A stretch of DNA of 64,000 nt, from contig NZ_CP040937.1 in the NCBI RefSeq assembly GCF_006352025.1, positions 1-64,000 on the forward strand, written 5' to 3'. A model generated the notes under the pieces. It did not search any database. It was not told where the DNA came from and saw only the letters and a program-made list of their open reading frames with translations. Of this stretch, positions 1 through 8,900 are shown one piece after another. A program made the position numbers and the translations under genes. The number at the start of each line of letters is the position of its first letter. Position 1 is the first letter of the stretch. This stretch comes from Hymenobacter sp. DG01 (lineage in GTDB: Bacteria; Bacteroidota; Bacteroidia; Cytophagales; Hymenobacteraceae).

Positions 1-2
1 GG

Positions 3-1199
3 GAACAGTCAATTGCGGACCTGCTGCAGGACCTGAAGGATACTGCGGTACCCGCCTTAAAAAAGGGAGGGATTGAACTGGGGCCAACGACGCAGTTCCT
101 GCGTAATCTCGGGCTTAACCCAACGATTAAGACTAGCGAGAACGGGTATCATATCTCGCAGCTTACTGGAGTACAGGGAGAGGTAGCGGGGCAAGTGACC
201 CTAACCGTTCGCGAGGACGGGCGCGCATCGCTTACTCAATTTCAACAAGGGTTGTCGGGCCTGGCGTATCATATAGGTCCTTCCCAACTGGTTGATTTTG
301 AATGGCGGGTAGGGGGCGTAAACCTGGGCTTGGAAATGGGCTCATTGGTGTTTGTACGCTCCCATACCATTGAGAAAACAGTTGATATTGAGTTTACCGG
401 AGGGCTCTGCATCCGCGATGCCACCTTACGCATCTACTCCAGCCCTGAGCAGGTAGACTTTTTGGTGTACACGGATCTGCACAAGGTTCAGATCCGTGTA
501 CCCAAGAAGAACATTCACGCGAAAGGCTTTAAGTACTCGGCTACAGTTTCTCGTCGGCATCGCTATACTGATTCAGTTGATAGTGGCCTGCTACATGCCA
601 GAATTCTACAGTCATTAGGCAGGGGGGAAGGAATCGCTTTGTATGAAGATGGAGAGCGTATCTGGAGCAAGGAGGAAACACCTCGGGGCCTTCCTTTTAT
701 CAAACAAGGAGAAAGCTTAGAGAGGAACATGCAGACCCTTCAGGTAGTGGAGAAGGGGTTCAACATCCGATTTCGACGGTTCAAGCTCACAGGCGACGAC
801 ATAGACACAGCGGCGGAACTGAGCTATATCTTGCAGATGAAAACGCGGGTATCCAAGGCGTTTAAAGGGTACGTCGATGCTGTGGTAGAAGATCCTTCTA
901 AACTCCCTGAATCTCAGGACCAGGATGTTGTTGTCCACCAGCAGCTAGATACGACTTATACGCTGCTGGGCTGGAAGCTCCGCATCGAGTACGAGGCAGC
1001 GCATGTGCTAAAGCAGGCACGGTATAAGCGAAGAGGCAAGGACAAGACCGCTTACCGCATTACCAGTGCCACTCGTGAATTACATACGCTGTACGGACCT
1101 GAGCAAGCCACTAGCGTCGCGGAAGCAGGCAAGCCCGAACCAATTCAGCGCCTAGATAAGATCGAGATGGAGACTTTACATGGTGACGAATCGGAGTAA
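3..1199 (+). CDS. Unidentified protein, 5' end outside the window
   Basis: The reading frame is open from the first bases of the window to the stop at 1197-1199, so the gene begins upstream; the first possible internal start is a GTG at 195, which I do not believe is the true start. About 398 residues are visible. The C-terminal part is charged, with a segment rich in Lys and Arg (AARHVLKQARYKRRGK-like, around base 1000-1040) and an acidic tail. I see no signal peptide, membrane segment or familiar catalytic motif and do not recognise a family. It stops 3 bp before the recombinase start, so the two may be co-transcribed. A plasmid backbone or mobility role is only a guess from location. Confidence 0.6.
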   Translation, partial: EQSIADLLQDLKDTAVPALKKGGIELGPTTQFLRNLGLNPTIKTSENGYHISQLTGVQGEVAGQVTLTVREDGRASLTQFQQGLSGLAYHIGPSQLVDFEWRVGGVNLGLEMGSLVFVRSHTIEKTVDIEFTGGLCIRDATLRIYSSPEQVDFLVYTDLHKVQIRVPKKNIHAKGFKYSATVSRRHRYTDSVDSGLLHARILQSLGRGEGIALYEDGERIWSKEETPRGLPFIKQGESLERNMQTLQVVEKGFNIRFRRFKLTGDDIDTAAELSYILQMKTRVSKAFKGYVDAVVEDPSKLPESQDQDVVVHQQLDTTYTLLGWKLRIEYEAAHVLKQARYKRRGKDKTAYRITSATRELHTLYGPEQATSVAEAGKPEPIQRLDKIEMETLHGDESE

Positions 1200-1202
1200 G
1201 CC

Positions 1203-1904
1203 ATGCGTACCTACATTGCCTACTACCGGGTAAGCACGGCCCGCCAGGGCGCCAGTGGCCTCGGCCTGGAATCACAGCAGTACCTGGTGCAATCCTATGT
1301 GCCAGCCGGAGGGCGACTGCTGCAGGAGTTCATCGAGGTAGAGTCCGGCAAGAAGAACAACCGGCCCCAGCTCAAGGCCGCACTGGCGGCTGCTAAGCAG
1401 CAAGGCGCCACGTTGCTCATCGCCAAGTTGGATCGCCTGAGCCGCAACGCTGGCTTCATCTTCGCGTTGCGTGATTCCGGAGTCGACTTTCTTGCCTGCG
1501 ACATGCCCGATGCCAATACGCTCACGGTTGGCATCTTTGCCGTGATAGCCCAGCACGAGCGGGAAACCATCAGCAAGCGCACGAAGGACGCGCTGCAGGC
1601 GAAGAAGGCGCGGGGCCAACAGCTAGGCAGCCCCCAGAACCTAACGCAGGAAGCCCGGCTGAAAGGGGCTGCCGCTCGCCGGCAGCAGCGCCAGCGCACG
1701 CCGCAGAATCAACAGGCAACCAGCCTCGTGGTTCTGCTACGCGCCCAAGGATTGACGTTTCGTCAAATCGCAGCGCATTTAAACGCAGCCATGTTTCGTA
1801 CAGCCGCCGGAAAAAAATATGCTGCTATGACGGTTCAGCGGCTCTTTCGTTATTCATCAACAATAGCAACAGGTCAGCCCGGTCCTGTTAGTAACCCACT
1901 GTAA
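1203..1904 (+). CDS. Serine recombinase (resolvase/invertase family)
   Basis: The 233-residue protein opens with YYRVSTARQ, the active-site strand of small serine recombinases, placing the nucleophile at Ser11. IAKLDRLSRN near residue 80 is the conserved arginine-bearing region, and the helix with HERETISKRTKDAL fits the dimer-interface helix E. The C-terminal 60 residues (LTFRQIAAHLN and following) look like a small helix-turn-helix DNA-binding domain. Such enzymes cut and rejoin DNA through a 5' phosphoserine link; on plasmids they commonly resolve multimers, and in transposons cointegrates. No inverted repeats or transposase flank it, and it is next to par and rep genes, so plasmid dimer resolution is the more likely job. 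I could not identify a res site. Confidence 0.85.
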   Translation: MRTYIAYYRVSTARQGASGLGLESQQYLVQSYVPAGGRLLQEFIEVESGKKNNRPQLKAALAAAKQQGATLLIAKLDRLSRNAGFIFALRDSGVDFLACDMPDANTLTVGIFAVIAQHERETISKRTKDALQAKKARGQQLGSPQNLTQEARLKGAAARRQQRQRTPQNQQATSLVVLLRAQGLTFRQIAAHLNAAMFRTAAGKKYAAMTVQRLFRYSSTIATGQPGPVSNPL

Positions 1905-1947
1905 AACAGATGAATATTTAATCTGGTGAGCGACTGAGTCTAGTATA

Positions 1948-2080
1948 TTAACTTCCTGAACTTCTTGAGGAATTTTAAGAAGCCTAAGAACACTTGATTC
2001 TTTAACTTCTTTGACTTGCTAAACATGTTAGACTTCTTTAAGAAGCTAAACATGTCAGACTTCTTTAACTTCCTCAGGAA
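1948..2080. repeat. Repeat-rich AT-rich leader of parA, candidate centromere
   Basis: Two 23-bp direct repeats differing at one base (GCTAAACATGTYAGACTTCT followed by TTA) lie at 2018-2040 and 2045-2067. Around them the octamer TTAACTTC or close variants recurs (1948-1955, about 2001-2008, about 2064-2071) together with inverted forms such as AAGAAG. The stretch sits directly upstream of parA and is far more AT-rich than flanking genes. Repeats before a par operon usually serve as the centromere and as the autoregulation site bound by the ParB-like partner. That role is inferred from position; only the repeats are seen. Confidence 0.5.
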
Positions 2081-2153
2081 GCTTGGCAGGTGACAGAAGT
2101 CGAGGAAGTTTTAATTCTTTATTATTGCTGTCAGATCAAGCGTGTGCTGCACC

Positions 2154-2915
2154 ATGAAGATTATTGTATTTGCTAACCACAAGGGGGGAGTCGGAAAGAC
2201 TACGTCTACGCTTAGCGTGGCTCAAACCTTGGCACGTGACGGCTACCGCGTGCTCTTAATTGATTGCGACGCCCAGCGTAATCTTTCCCTTGCCTTCCGC
2301 TTGCCGGCAGGCTATCCGGATCTAGGATTGGTTTTAGAGAAAAAAGCTCAGTTGACCGACGTTGTCCTGGCGATAGAGGAACACTTGCACTTAGTGGCCG
2401 CTACCCCGGATCTGGACTATCTAGAAAAAATGGTTGGCCAGCAATTAGGCTACGAGAGTATCCTGCGGAAGGGGTTGGCACCTCTGCAGGACCAGTATGA
2501 CTACTGTCTGATTGATACCCCGCCTTCATTATCTGCCCTTACGTACATGGCGCTGGTAGCTTGTAACGCGGTATTTATTCCGTGTCAACCGGAATACTTT
2601 GGGTACGAAGGGCTCAATAAGCTCATGCAAGCCTGCGAGCGGGTGAAAGACCTCTATAACCCCAATCTGACTATAGGAGGTATTTTCTTTACCAAGTACA
2701 GTAGCCGCTACCGTAAAAAGCTTCATCATGACATTGTGGCCCTGATTGACTCCAAGTATTCTGAGGCCAAGCTGCTCATGGAAACCACTATTCGTGAAAA
2801 CGTTTCGCTGGCGGAAGCTCAGATAAAGAAGCAGAGCATCTACCGGTGGGCGCCCGAGAGCAATGGCGCCACTGATTACGAATCGCTTACCCAAGAAATC
2901 ATTGCCCGAGTATGA
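2154..2915 (+). CDS. parA: ParA family plasmid partition ATPase
   Basis: The protein begins MKIIVFANHKGGVGKTTSTLS, a deviant Walker A motif (KGGVGKTT) as in ParA/MinD/Soj ATPases; LLIDCDAQRN (Walker A' aspartates) and YDYCLIDTPPS (Walker B) follow in the standard order. I chose the ATG at 2154 rather than the GTG at 2142, because the latter adds only MCCT before the usual short lead to Walker A. At about 253 residues without an N-terminal DNA-binding domain it belongs with the small type Ib ParAs. It would pattern on the nucleoid and move plasmid copies with the adjacent partner protein. The stop overlaps the next start by 4 bp (ATGA), so the pair is translationally coupled. Confidence 0.9.
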   Translation: MKIIVFANHKGGVGKTTSTLSVAQTLARDGYRVLLIDCDAQRNLSLAFRLPAGYPDLGLVLEKKAQLTDVVLAIEEHLHLVAATPDLDYLEKMVGQQLGYESILRKGLAPLQDQYDYCLIDTPPSLSALTYMALVACNAVFIPCQPEYFGYEGLNKLMQACERVKDLYNPNLTIGGIFFTKYSSRYRKKLHHDIVALIDSKYSEAKLLMETTIRENVSLAEAQIKKQSIYRWAPESNGATDYESLTQEIIARV

Positions 2916-3280
2916 GCAAGCAGAGCAAGAAACCAAATTTTGGGGATGACTTGGATGCCTCGGCGCCATCGCTAACGAATGACGCGCTCCTATACGGGGT
3001 AAACCGGAGCATCTTACCGCAGGTAGCCCCAACCCCTGCTGCTTCGTCCGAACCGGAAACTACTGCTTCCACTTCGACGGAAGAAGAATGGTTGAAATTC
3101 AGCAGCTTTCTGCGACGCAGCACCTACGTTCGCTTAAAGCAAAGTGAGTACTGGGACCGACTGGTGCTGAAGAAAGCAGTTGATTCAGCACTTTGTGCTT
3201 TTCTAGACACGATGGAAGGAGCTGATCGGCCGCTGCCAGAAGACGAACAGTATCGACTGAATGGCAAGAAACTCAAATAG
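2912..3280 (+). CDS. Small partition partner protein (ParB-like role), family not recognised
   Basis: This 122-residue protein overlaps the end of parA by 4 bp. The first half is low-complexity and acidic or Ser/Thr-rich (AAPTPAASSEPETTAS style); the second half, from about residue 55, contains EEEWLKFSSFLRRSTYVRLKQ and could form the helical DNA-binding part. Type Ib plasmid par operons typically encode a small, poorly conserved DNA-binding protein directly after parA, which binds centromere repeats and represses the operon. The assignment rests on position and size; no ParB spherical-domain motif is visible. Confidence 0.6.
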   Translation: MSKQSKKPNFGDDLDASAPSLTNDALLYGVNRSILPQVAPTPAASSEPETTASTSTEEEWLKFSSFLRRSTYVRLKQSEYWDRLVLKKAVDSALCAFLDTMEGADRPLPEDEQYRLNGKKLK

Positions 3281-3363
3281 TTACAGTATAAAAAAGCATA
3301 AAAAGCGCCGCAAAAATTTTCGCTTATTACTTTTTTTTGCTTTTACCGCGACCGTCTTTTCAT

Positions 3364-3578
3364 GCCTACAAAATCGCCCTAAACAAGCTAGCTGATTACC
3401 TATACTATATTAGTAATTACAGGAGCCGTAACGGCCTGATTATATGTATCATGGAATGGAATAAGCCTACAAAATCGCCCTTTCATGCCTACAAAATCGA
3501 CGATTAGCGCCTACAAAATCGCCCTTTGACGCCTACAAAACCGCCTTGCTGCCTTCCTTATGCCTACAAAATCGCCCT
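3364..3578 (+). repeat. Iteron array, candidate replication origin (oriV)
   Basis: Six direct copies of the 17-mer GCCTACAAAATCGCCCT occur at 3364-3380, 3465-3481, 3487-3503 (last four bases diverged), 3509-3525, 3531-3547 (two changes) and 3562-3578. Four copies are identical. The last lies over the rep start codon: ATG at 3560-3562 runs straight into the repeat. The surrounding 3281-3559 is AT-rich, with a T-rich stretch before 3350 that could be the unwinding element. Iterons before a Rep_3-type initiator are the classical binding sites for replication initiation and copy-number control. The region has no gene of its own. Confidence 0.85.
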
Positions 3579-4786
3579 TGGTTCCGATTGTTGACAAAAC
3601 GGTTGCCCAGCACAATGCGCTCATTAACGCAAGGTTCAGTTTTGTACCTCTGGAGATGCGATTGTTTATTTCTTTACTCACGCGTATTGAACCGGGAGAC
3701 GAGCAATTTCGGGAACACTTTGTACCGATGGCTGAGATAATTCATGAACGCACGGGAGGCTCAGCGTATGATGAGGTAAAGCAAATGTGCAATAACATTA
3801 CCTCCCGGCGGCTGTATATTGAAAAGCTGATTGACACGCAACAGGGTACTCGGAAGCGGAGCAAAAAGCCTGACTTCGAGTTTATCCCCTTGATGGCGAA
3901 GGCCGCTTACGAAAGCGATAGGGGAGGGGTGGTAGCCTCGTTTAACCCCCTGATTATGCCTTATCTACTACAGTTGCGGGAGAGTGGTAACTTCACTCTT
4001 GCGCAACTTGAGCAGCTCAATAAGCTGAAGAGCTTTTACTCCTACCGCATCTATTGGCTGCTGAAAGAGTATGCCACCTTCAAAGAGCGGACAATTACAA
4101 TTGCTCAACTCCGTTTCTTACTAGATCTGCAGGAGGGAGAGTATCCGCGCTTTAATAACCTGCGCACCCGCATTTTGGACAAAGCCCAGACTGAGATGCA
4201 ATCGACGGATATGCCGTTCACTTACGAGCTGCAGAAGCAAGGCAAAGTCGTCTCGGAGGTAAAATTTCTACTGGCTGCTCCAGCTGAGGGAAAGGTTATG
4301 CCTACAAAATCGCCCTCAGCCGAAGTGCCCGCTTGGGCTCAAACTTTGGCAGAAATAGGGGTCGGCGAAAAAAGCTTGGCCGTGGTCCGCCAGCAACTGG
4401 AATCTGGTGAATACGAGGTGGACTATATTGCCTATGTAGTACGCATTGTAGCGAGTCAGTTCCGCAAGGGCAAAATCAAGAAGCCCGCAGGTGCTATCTA
4501 CAAGGCTTTAATTGAAAAATATCTGTTGGCGGATTACCAGCAGGCAAAGACAGCCGTTAACACAAAAAGGAAGGTAGAAACTCCAGCGCCCTCTATTGCC
4601 TCGGAAGTATCCTTTCGTCTAAGCGAGGTACGAGAAATGTTCGAAAATCCCGGGCCTTATGCCCAGCGACAGAAGCAGGCAGACACGTTCGAACAACATT
4701 TACAGCAAGTATATTTTCGCGATGGCTTCAGAATAGAAGATCGAGAAGGGGAGCAATGGCTTGTCAAGCACAACGAAAAGCTGTAA
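3560..4786 (+). CDS. rep: Replication initiator protein, Rep_3/RepB family
   Basis: The 408-residue protein shows the tandem winged-helix pattern of Rep_3 (RepA/RepE/Pi) initiators: FVPLEMRLFISLLTRIEP and VKQMCNNITSRRLYIE in the first domain, then FTLAQLEQLNKLKSFYSYRI and YRIYWLLKEYATFKERTITI in the second, ending around residue 235. The remaining 170 residues are a variable tail. The start at 3560 lies in the sixth iteron, so the first six residues MPTKSP are iteron-encoded; the same hexapeptide recurs at 247-252 where another iteron is embedded. Initiators of this family bind iterons as monomers and repress their own promoter as dimers; the iteron over the start codon would suit both. Confidence 0.9.
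   Translation: MPTKSPLVPIVDKTVAQHNALINARFSFVPLEMRLFISLLTRIEPGDEQFREHFVPMAEIIHERTGGSAYDEVKQMCNNITSRRLYIEKLIDTQQGTRKRSKKPDFEFIPLMAKAAYESDRGGVVASFNPLIMPYLLQLRESGNFTLAQLEQLNKLKSFYSYRIYWLLKEYATFKERTITIAQLRFLLDLQEGEYPRFNNLRTRILDKAQTEMQSTDMPFTYELQKQGKVVSEVKFLLAAPAEGKVMPTKSPSAEVPAWAQTLAEIGVGEKSLAVVRQQLESGEYEVDYIAYVVRIVASQFRKGKIKKPAGAIYKALIEKYLLADYQQAKTAVNTKRKVETPAPSIASEVSFRLSEVREMFENPGPYAQRQKQADTFEQHLQQVYFRDGFRIEDREGEQWLVKHNEKL
4300..4316 (+). repeat. Seventh iteron, inside the rep coding sequence
   Basis: A perfect 17-bp copy of GCCTACAAAATCGCCCT, preceded by AT to give an in-frame ATG at 4298, lies in the middle of rep and in the same reading frame as the copy at the start codon. It encodes MPTKSP at residues 247-252, at the boundary between the winged-helix part and the C-terminal tail. 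Confidence 0.9.
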
Positions 4787-5517
4787 CGTATTCTAGAGTG
4801 CTACCTCTACTTATTCCCGATTTTCAAATAAGCGGCCATTATAAATTACAAGAAGTGAACTATACATTTCAGTCCATATACACTCTCCTAAATTAAATGC
4901 GGCTGCTATAAATCGCACATGACACGTTTTGATGTGTTAGATCACTAAATCCGGCAACTATTCAAGCTGATATGACACCGAGTCTAAGGCCGAGCTATAA
5001 ATTGTCTAAGCATTGTGTGTAAGGCACTGTCTCCAGCCGGTTGGTACAAGGATCCATGCCCGCCGGCCGGAACAGTGGCCTGTCTTAAAAGTTTGGTCCA
5101 AAAATCGCATTTGAAGCGGATGCAAGCATTTGCTATGCAGGACGCTTAATTAATTCACCGAGTTACTTACTGCCGTTAACGACAAGAGCCACTTCCTTTG
5201 AAAGTGGCTCTTCGATGAAAGAGAATTTTGACCTACTAATAGACTGATTTCTTCTTTGCCCGGCCGGAGTGGGCCGAGCCGCTACCGCGGTCGATGAGCG
5301 CGCCCCACATGCGCGGCGGCTTGGCTTGGTGTACTAGGACAGTAAAGTCGCTTTCAAAAGAAGCAGCGGAAAAACTTGGCCGACGGCCCTGCGGCCGGTG
5401 CTCCCCCCGTCAGCCTCGCTAAGCGCACTTTTCAAATTTACTGCCACAGGAACCTTTACCCGCTTCTGCCGGTACAGCGGTAGCCGGCATTTTCTGAATG
5501 CTGTTACCTTTGCCCCG
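4787..5517. other. Long gap without a supported gene; contains a perfect hairpin
   Basis: No convincing gene is seen in about 730 bp. An 11-bp perfect inverted repeat, AAGAGCCACTT at 5184-5194 and AAGTGGCTCTT at 5202-5212 with a 7-nt loop, may be a terminator-like structure, but neither side has a long T run. On the minus strand a frame is open from about 5404 down to a stop at 5236-5238, ending in AKKKSVY, with no start before an internal ATG near 5310; it could be the tail of a lost gene. Base composition shifts from AT-rich to GC-rich across this gap, which marks the join between plasmid backbone and metal-resistance cargo. Confidence 0.5.
5505..5512 (+). promoter_or_regulatory. Bacteroidota -7 element TACCTTTG
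   Basis: TACCTTTG matches the Bacteroidota -7 consensus TAnnTTTG exactly and ends 5 bp before the ATG at 5518. Transcription would begin at or near the start codon, giving an almost leaderless message. No clear TTG is seen at the expected -33 position. Confidence 0.4.
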
Positions 5518-5847
5518 ATGCGCCTGCTTGCCCTCTTTTTTGCGTTCTACTTCGCCTGCCTCTCGACGCTGACCTGCGCCGACGGCGAAGTCGTGTGCAA
5601 AGACGCCAAGCAGACCACCGTGGCCGCCGCCTCGCACACCGACTGCGACGCCGGTGCCCTGGGCGACTGGTGCTCCCCGCTGTGCCAATGCCACTGCTGT
5701 GGCGGGGCCGTGGTGCCGCTAGCGCCCCTGCCGACCCTAACAGCAACTCCAGCCGTGACGTGGGCCTCTGCCCTGCGCCACGCCCGTTTGCGGGTGGGTG
5801 CCCCCACCCGGGCCGCCGCGGCCGTGTGGCAGCCGCCCCAGGCCTAA
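5518..5847 (+). CDS. Small secreted cysteine-rich protein, DUF6660-like
   Basis: From the ATG at 5518 the 109-residue product starts MRLLALFFAFYFACLSTLTC, a signal peptide, followed by a Cys-dense segment with CSPLCQCHCCG near residues 60-70. That motif is what I recall for the Bacteroidota DUF6660 family, often found at the head of RND metal-efflux operons. An upstream in-frame start at 5398 would bury the signal peptide behind 40 residues and is rejected. The cysteine cluster suggests periplasmic metal binding, but no biochemical role is established. It directly precedes the czcA-like gene. Confidence 0.65.
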   Translation: MRLLALFFAFYFACLSTLTCADGEVVCKDAKQTTVAAASHTDCDAGALGDWCSPLCQCHCCGGAVVPLAPLPTLTATPAVTWASALRHARLRVGAPTRAAAAVWQPPQA

Positions 5848-5973
5848 CCCTTCCCGTTTCCTGCTGTCTCCCCCGCCGGGGTAGCCTGACGCGCCCGTTG
5901 TGCGCCCGGGCTGCTGACCCTGGCCCTGGTCGCCTGGGGCGGCTACTCGCTGAGTCGGCTGCCGGTTGACGCG

Positions 5974-8900
5974 GTGCCCGACATCACCACCAACCAGGTC
6001 GTCGTCTACACGGTGGCCCCCTCGCTGGCCGCCGGCGACATCGAGCGGCTCGTCTCCTTTCCCGTCGAGCAAAGCCTGGCCACCATTCCCGGCCGCGAAG
6101 AAGTACGCTCCTTCTCGCGCTTTGGCCTCTCGGTCGTGACCATCGTCTTCGAGGACAAGATTGACATTTACTGGGCCCGCCAGCAGGTAGCCGAGCGCCT
6201 GCGCGAGGCCGAAAGCCAGATTCCCCAGGGCATCGGCCGGCCGGAAATGGCGCCGGTCAGCACCGGCCTGGGCGAGGTGTACCAGTACCTGGTGCGCGCC
6301 AAGCCCGGCTACGAGAAGAAGTACGACGCCCGCGAGCTGCGCACCATTCAGGACTGGATTGTGCGCCGCCAGCTGCTGGGCACGCCCGGCGTGGCCGACG
6401 TGGCCAGCTTTGGCGGGCTGCTCAAGCAGTACGAAATCCGGCTGGACCCGGCCCGGCTCCGCTCGTTGAGCGTGACCGTGGAGCAGGTGTACCAAGCCGT
6501 TTCGCGCAACAACCAGAACGCCGGCGGCGCCTACCTCGACCAGAAGCCCACCGCCTACTTCATCCGCACCGAAGGCCTGGCCGAGAATGCCGCCGACCTG
6601 GGCAACATTGTCGTGCGCAACACCCAGGGCGGGCTGCCCGTGCTGGTGCGCGACGTGGCCGACGTGCGCCTAGGCTCCGCGGTGCGCTACGGGGCCATGA
6701 CCCGCAACGCGGAGGGCGAAGTCACCGGCGGCATCGTGCTCATGCTCAAGGGCGCCAACGCCAACGAGGTCATCAAAGCCGTCAAGGCGCGCATGGTAAC
6801 GGTGGAAAAGTCCTTGCCCGAGGGCGTGACCATCGACGTGTACCTGGACCGCTCCGACCTGGTGGGCCGCGCCATCCACACGGTGAGCAAAAACCTGCTG
6901 GAAGGGGCGCTCATCGTCATTTTTGTGCTGGTGCTGTTTCTGGGCAACTGGCGGGCGGGGCTGGTGGTGGCCTCGGTCATCCCGCTGGCCATGCTTTTTG
7001 CCATCAGCATGATGCGCCTGTTCGGCGTATCGGGCAACCTGCTCTCGCTTGGGGCCATCGACTTTGGCCTCGTCGTGGACGGGGCCGTCATCATCGTCGA
7101 AGCCATCGTGCACCGCCTGCACGGCGGGCAGCTGCGAGTGCCGGGCAACCGACTAAGTGCCGACCAGATGAATGAGGAAACCTACCACGCGGCTTCTAAA
7201 ATCCGCTCCTCGGCCGCCTTCGGGGAAATCATCATCCTGATTGTGTACCTGCCCCTGCTGGCCCTGGCCGGCATCGAAGGCAAGATGTTCCGGCCCATGG
7301 CCGAAACCGTAGCCTTTGCCATCCTGGGCGCCTTCATCCTTTCGCTGACCTACGTGCCCATGATGTCGGCCCTGGCGCTAAGCCGCTCCACGGAAGTGAA
7401 GCGCAACTTCTCGGACCGGATGATGAACTGGCTCGAAGCCCGCTACCGCCCAGTGCTGGAATGGGCCCTGCGCCGCAAAGCAGTGGTGCTGTCCGCGGCA
7501 GTAATGATGTTTGCGGGCGCCCTGCTGCTGTTTCGCACCCTGGGCGGCGAATTCATCCCACAGCTCGCCGAAGGCGACTTTGCAGTGGAGATGCGCACGC
7601 TCACCGGCTCCTCTCTGAGCTACACGGTGGAGAAAAGTCAGCAGGCGGCGGCTATTCTTAAAAAGCAGTTTCCCGAAGTGCTGGAGGTGGTGACTAAAAT
7701 CGGCGCGGCCGAGATTCCCACCGACCCCATGCCAGTCGAAGGCGGTGATTTAATGGTCATTCTGGAGAAGGATAAAAGCAAATGGACCTCCGCGAGCACG
7801 CAGGAGGAGCTGGCGGAGAAGATGGCCAAGGCACTGAGCGTGATTCCCGGCATGACCTTCGGCTTCCAGCAGCCCATCCAGATGCGCTTCAACGAGCTCA
7901 TCAGCGGCGCCAAACAGGACGTGGTGCTCAAGATTTACGGGGAGGACCTGCAGCAGCTCGCTTCCTATGCCCAGCAGGCCGCCCGCCTGGTGCGCCAGGT
8001 CGAAGGAGCTGAGGACGTGTACGTGGAGCAGGTCACCGGCCTGCCCCAAATTGTGGTCAAGCTGGACCGCAACCGGCTGGCCCGGTTCGGCCTCAACGCC
8101 GAGGACGTGAACCGTACCGTTCAAACGGCCTTCGCTGGCCAGACCGCTGGCCAGCTCTACGAGCAGGAGCGCCGCTTCGACGTGGTGCTGCGCCTGGCCC
8201 CCGAACTGCGCCGGAACATCGGCAACGTGCGCCAGCTATTGGTGGCGACCCCCAGCGGGGAGCAAATCCCGCTGGAGCAGGTGGCCACGGTGGAGCTGCA
8301 GGAAGGCCCCAACCAGATTCAGCGCGACGACGCCAAGCGCCGCATCACCGTGGCTTTCAACGTGCGGGGCCGGGACGTGGAAAGCGTCGTGACCGAGTTG
8401 CAGGGCAAAGTAGACCGCGAGCTGAAGTTTGCCCCCGGCTATTATACCACCTATGGCGGCCAGTTCGAGAACCTGCGCCAGGCCTCGGAGCGGCTGAGCA
8501 TTGCCGTGCCAGTGGCCTTGCTGCTGATTTTCGTGCTCTTGTTCTTCACGTTCAAGTCACTCAAACAGTCGGTGCTGATTTTCACGGCCATTCCGCTCTC
8601 GGCCATTGGTGGGGTGCTGGCCTTGTGGCTGCGGGGCATGCCCTTCAGCATCTCGGCCGGGGTGGGCTTCATTGCCCTCTTCGGCGTGGCCGTGCTCAAC
8701 GGCATCGTGCTCATCGGCTACTTCAACCAGCTCAAGGACGAAGGCCGCACCGACCTTTACCAGCGCATACTGGAGGGCACGCAGGTGCGCCTACGACCGG
8801 TGCTGATGACGGCTACGGTGGCCTCATTGGGCTTTCTGCCCATGGCCCTGTCGCAGTCGGCCGGTGCCGAGGTGCAGCGCCCCCTGGCCACGGTGGTCAT

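Noticed and set aside
1203..1904. Serine recombinase as part of a transposon
   Set aside because: No transposase and no terminal inverted repeats were found around it; location next to par and rep favours a resolvase of the plasmid.
3364..3578. Spaced short repeats as a CRISPR array
   Set aside because: Repeats are 17 bp with irregular spacing, sit before rep, and one is inside rep. They are plasmid iterons. No cas gene is present.
5184..5212. Hairpin as a confirmed terminator
   Set aside because: The stem is perfect but neither strand has a proper T tract, and no gene ends close by; noted only within the gap entry.
5236..5404. Minus-strand open frame ending AKKKSVY
   Set aside because: No start codon except a late ATG giving 24 residues, and no recognisable similarity. 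It may be a gene remnant, but I cannot support it.
5595..5969. Plus-strand frame overlapping DUF6660 and the czcA 5' end
   Set aside because: It is the shifted frame across both genes. Only its short RPLCA segment is of interest, as evidence for an indel in czcA.
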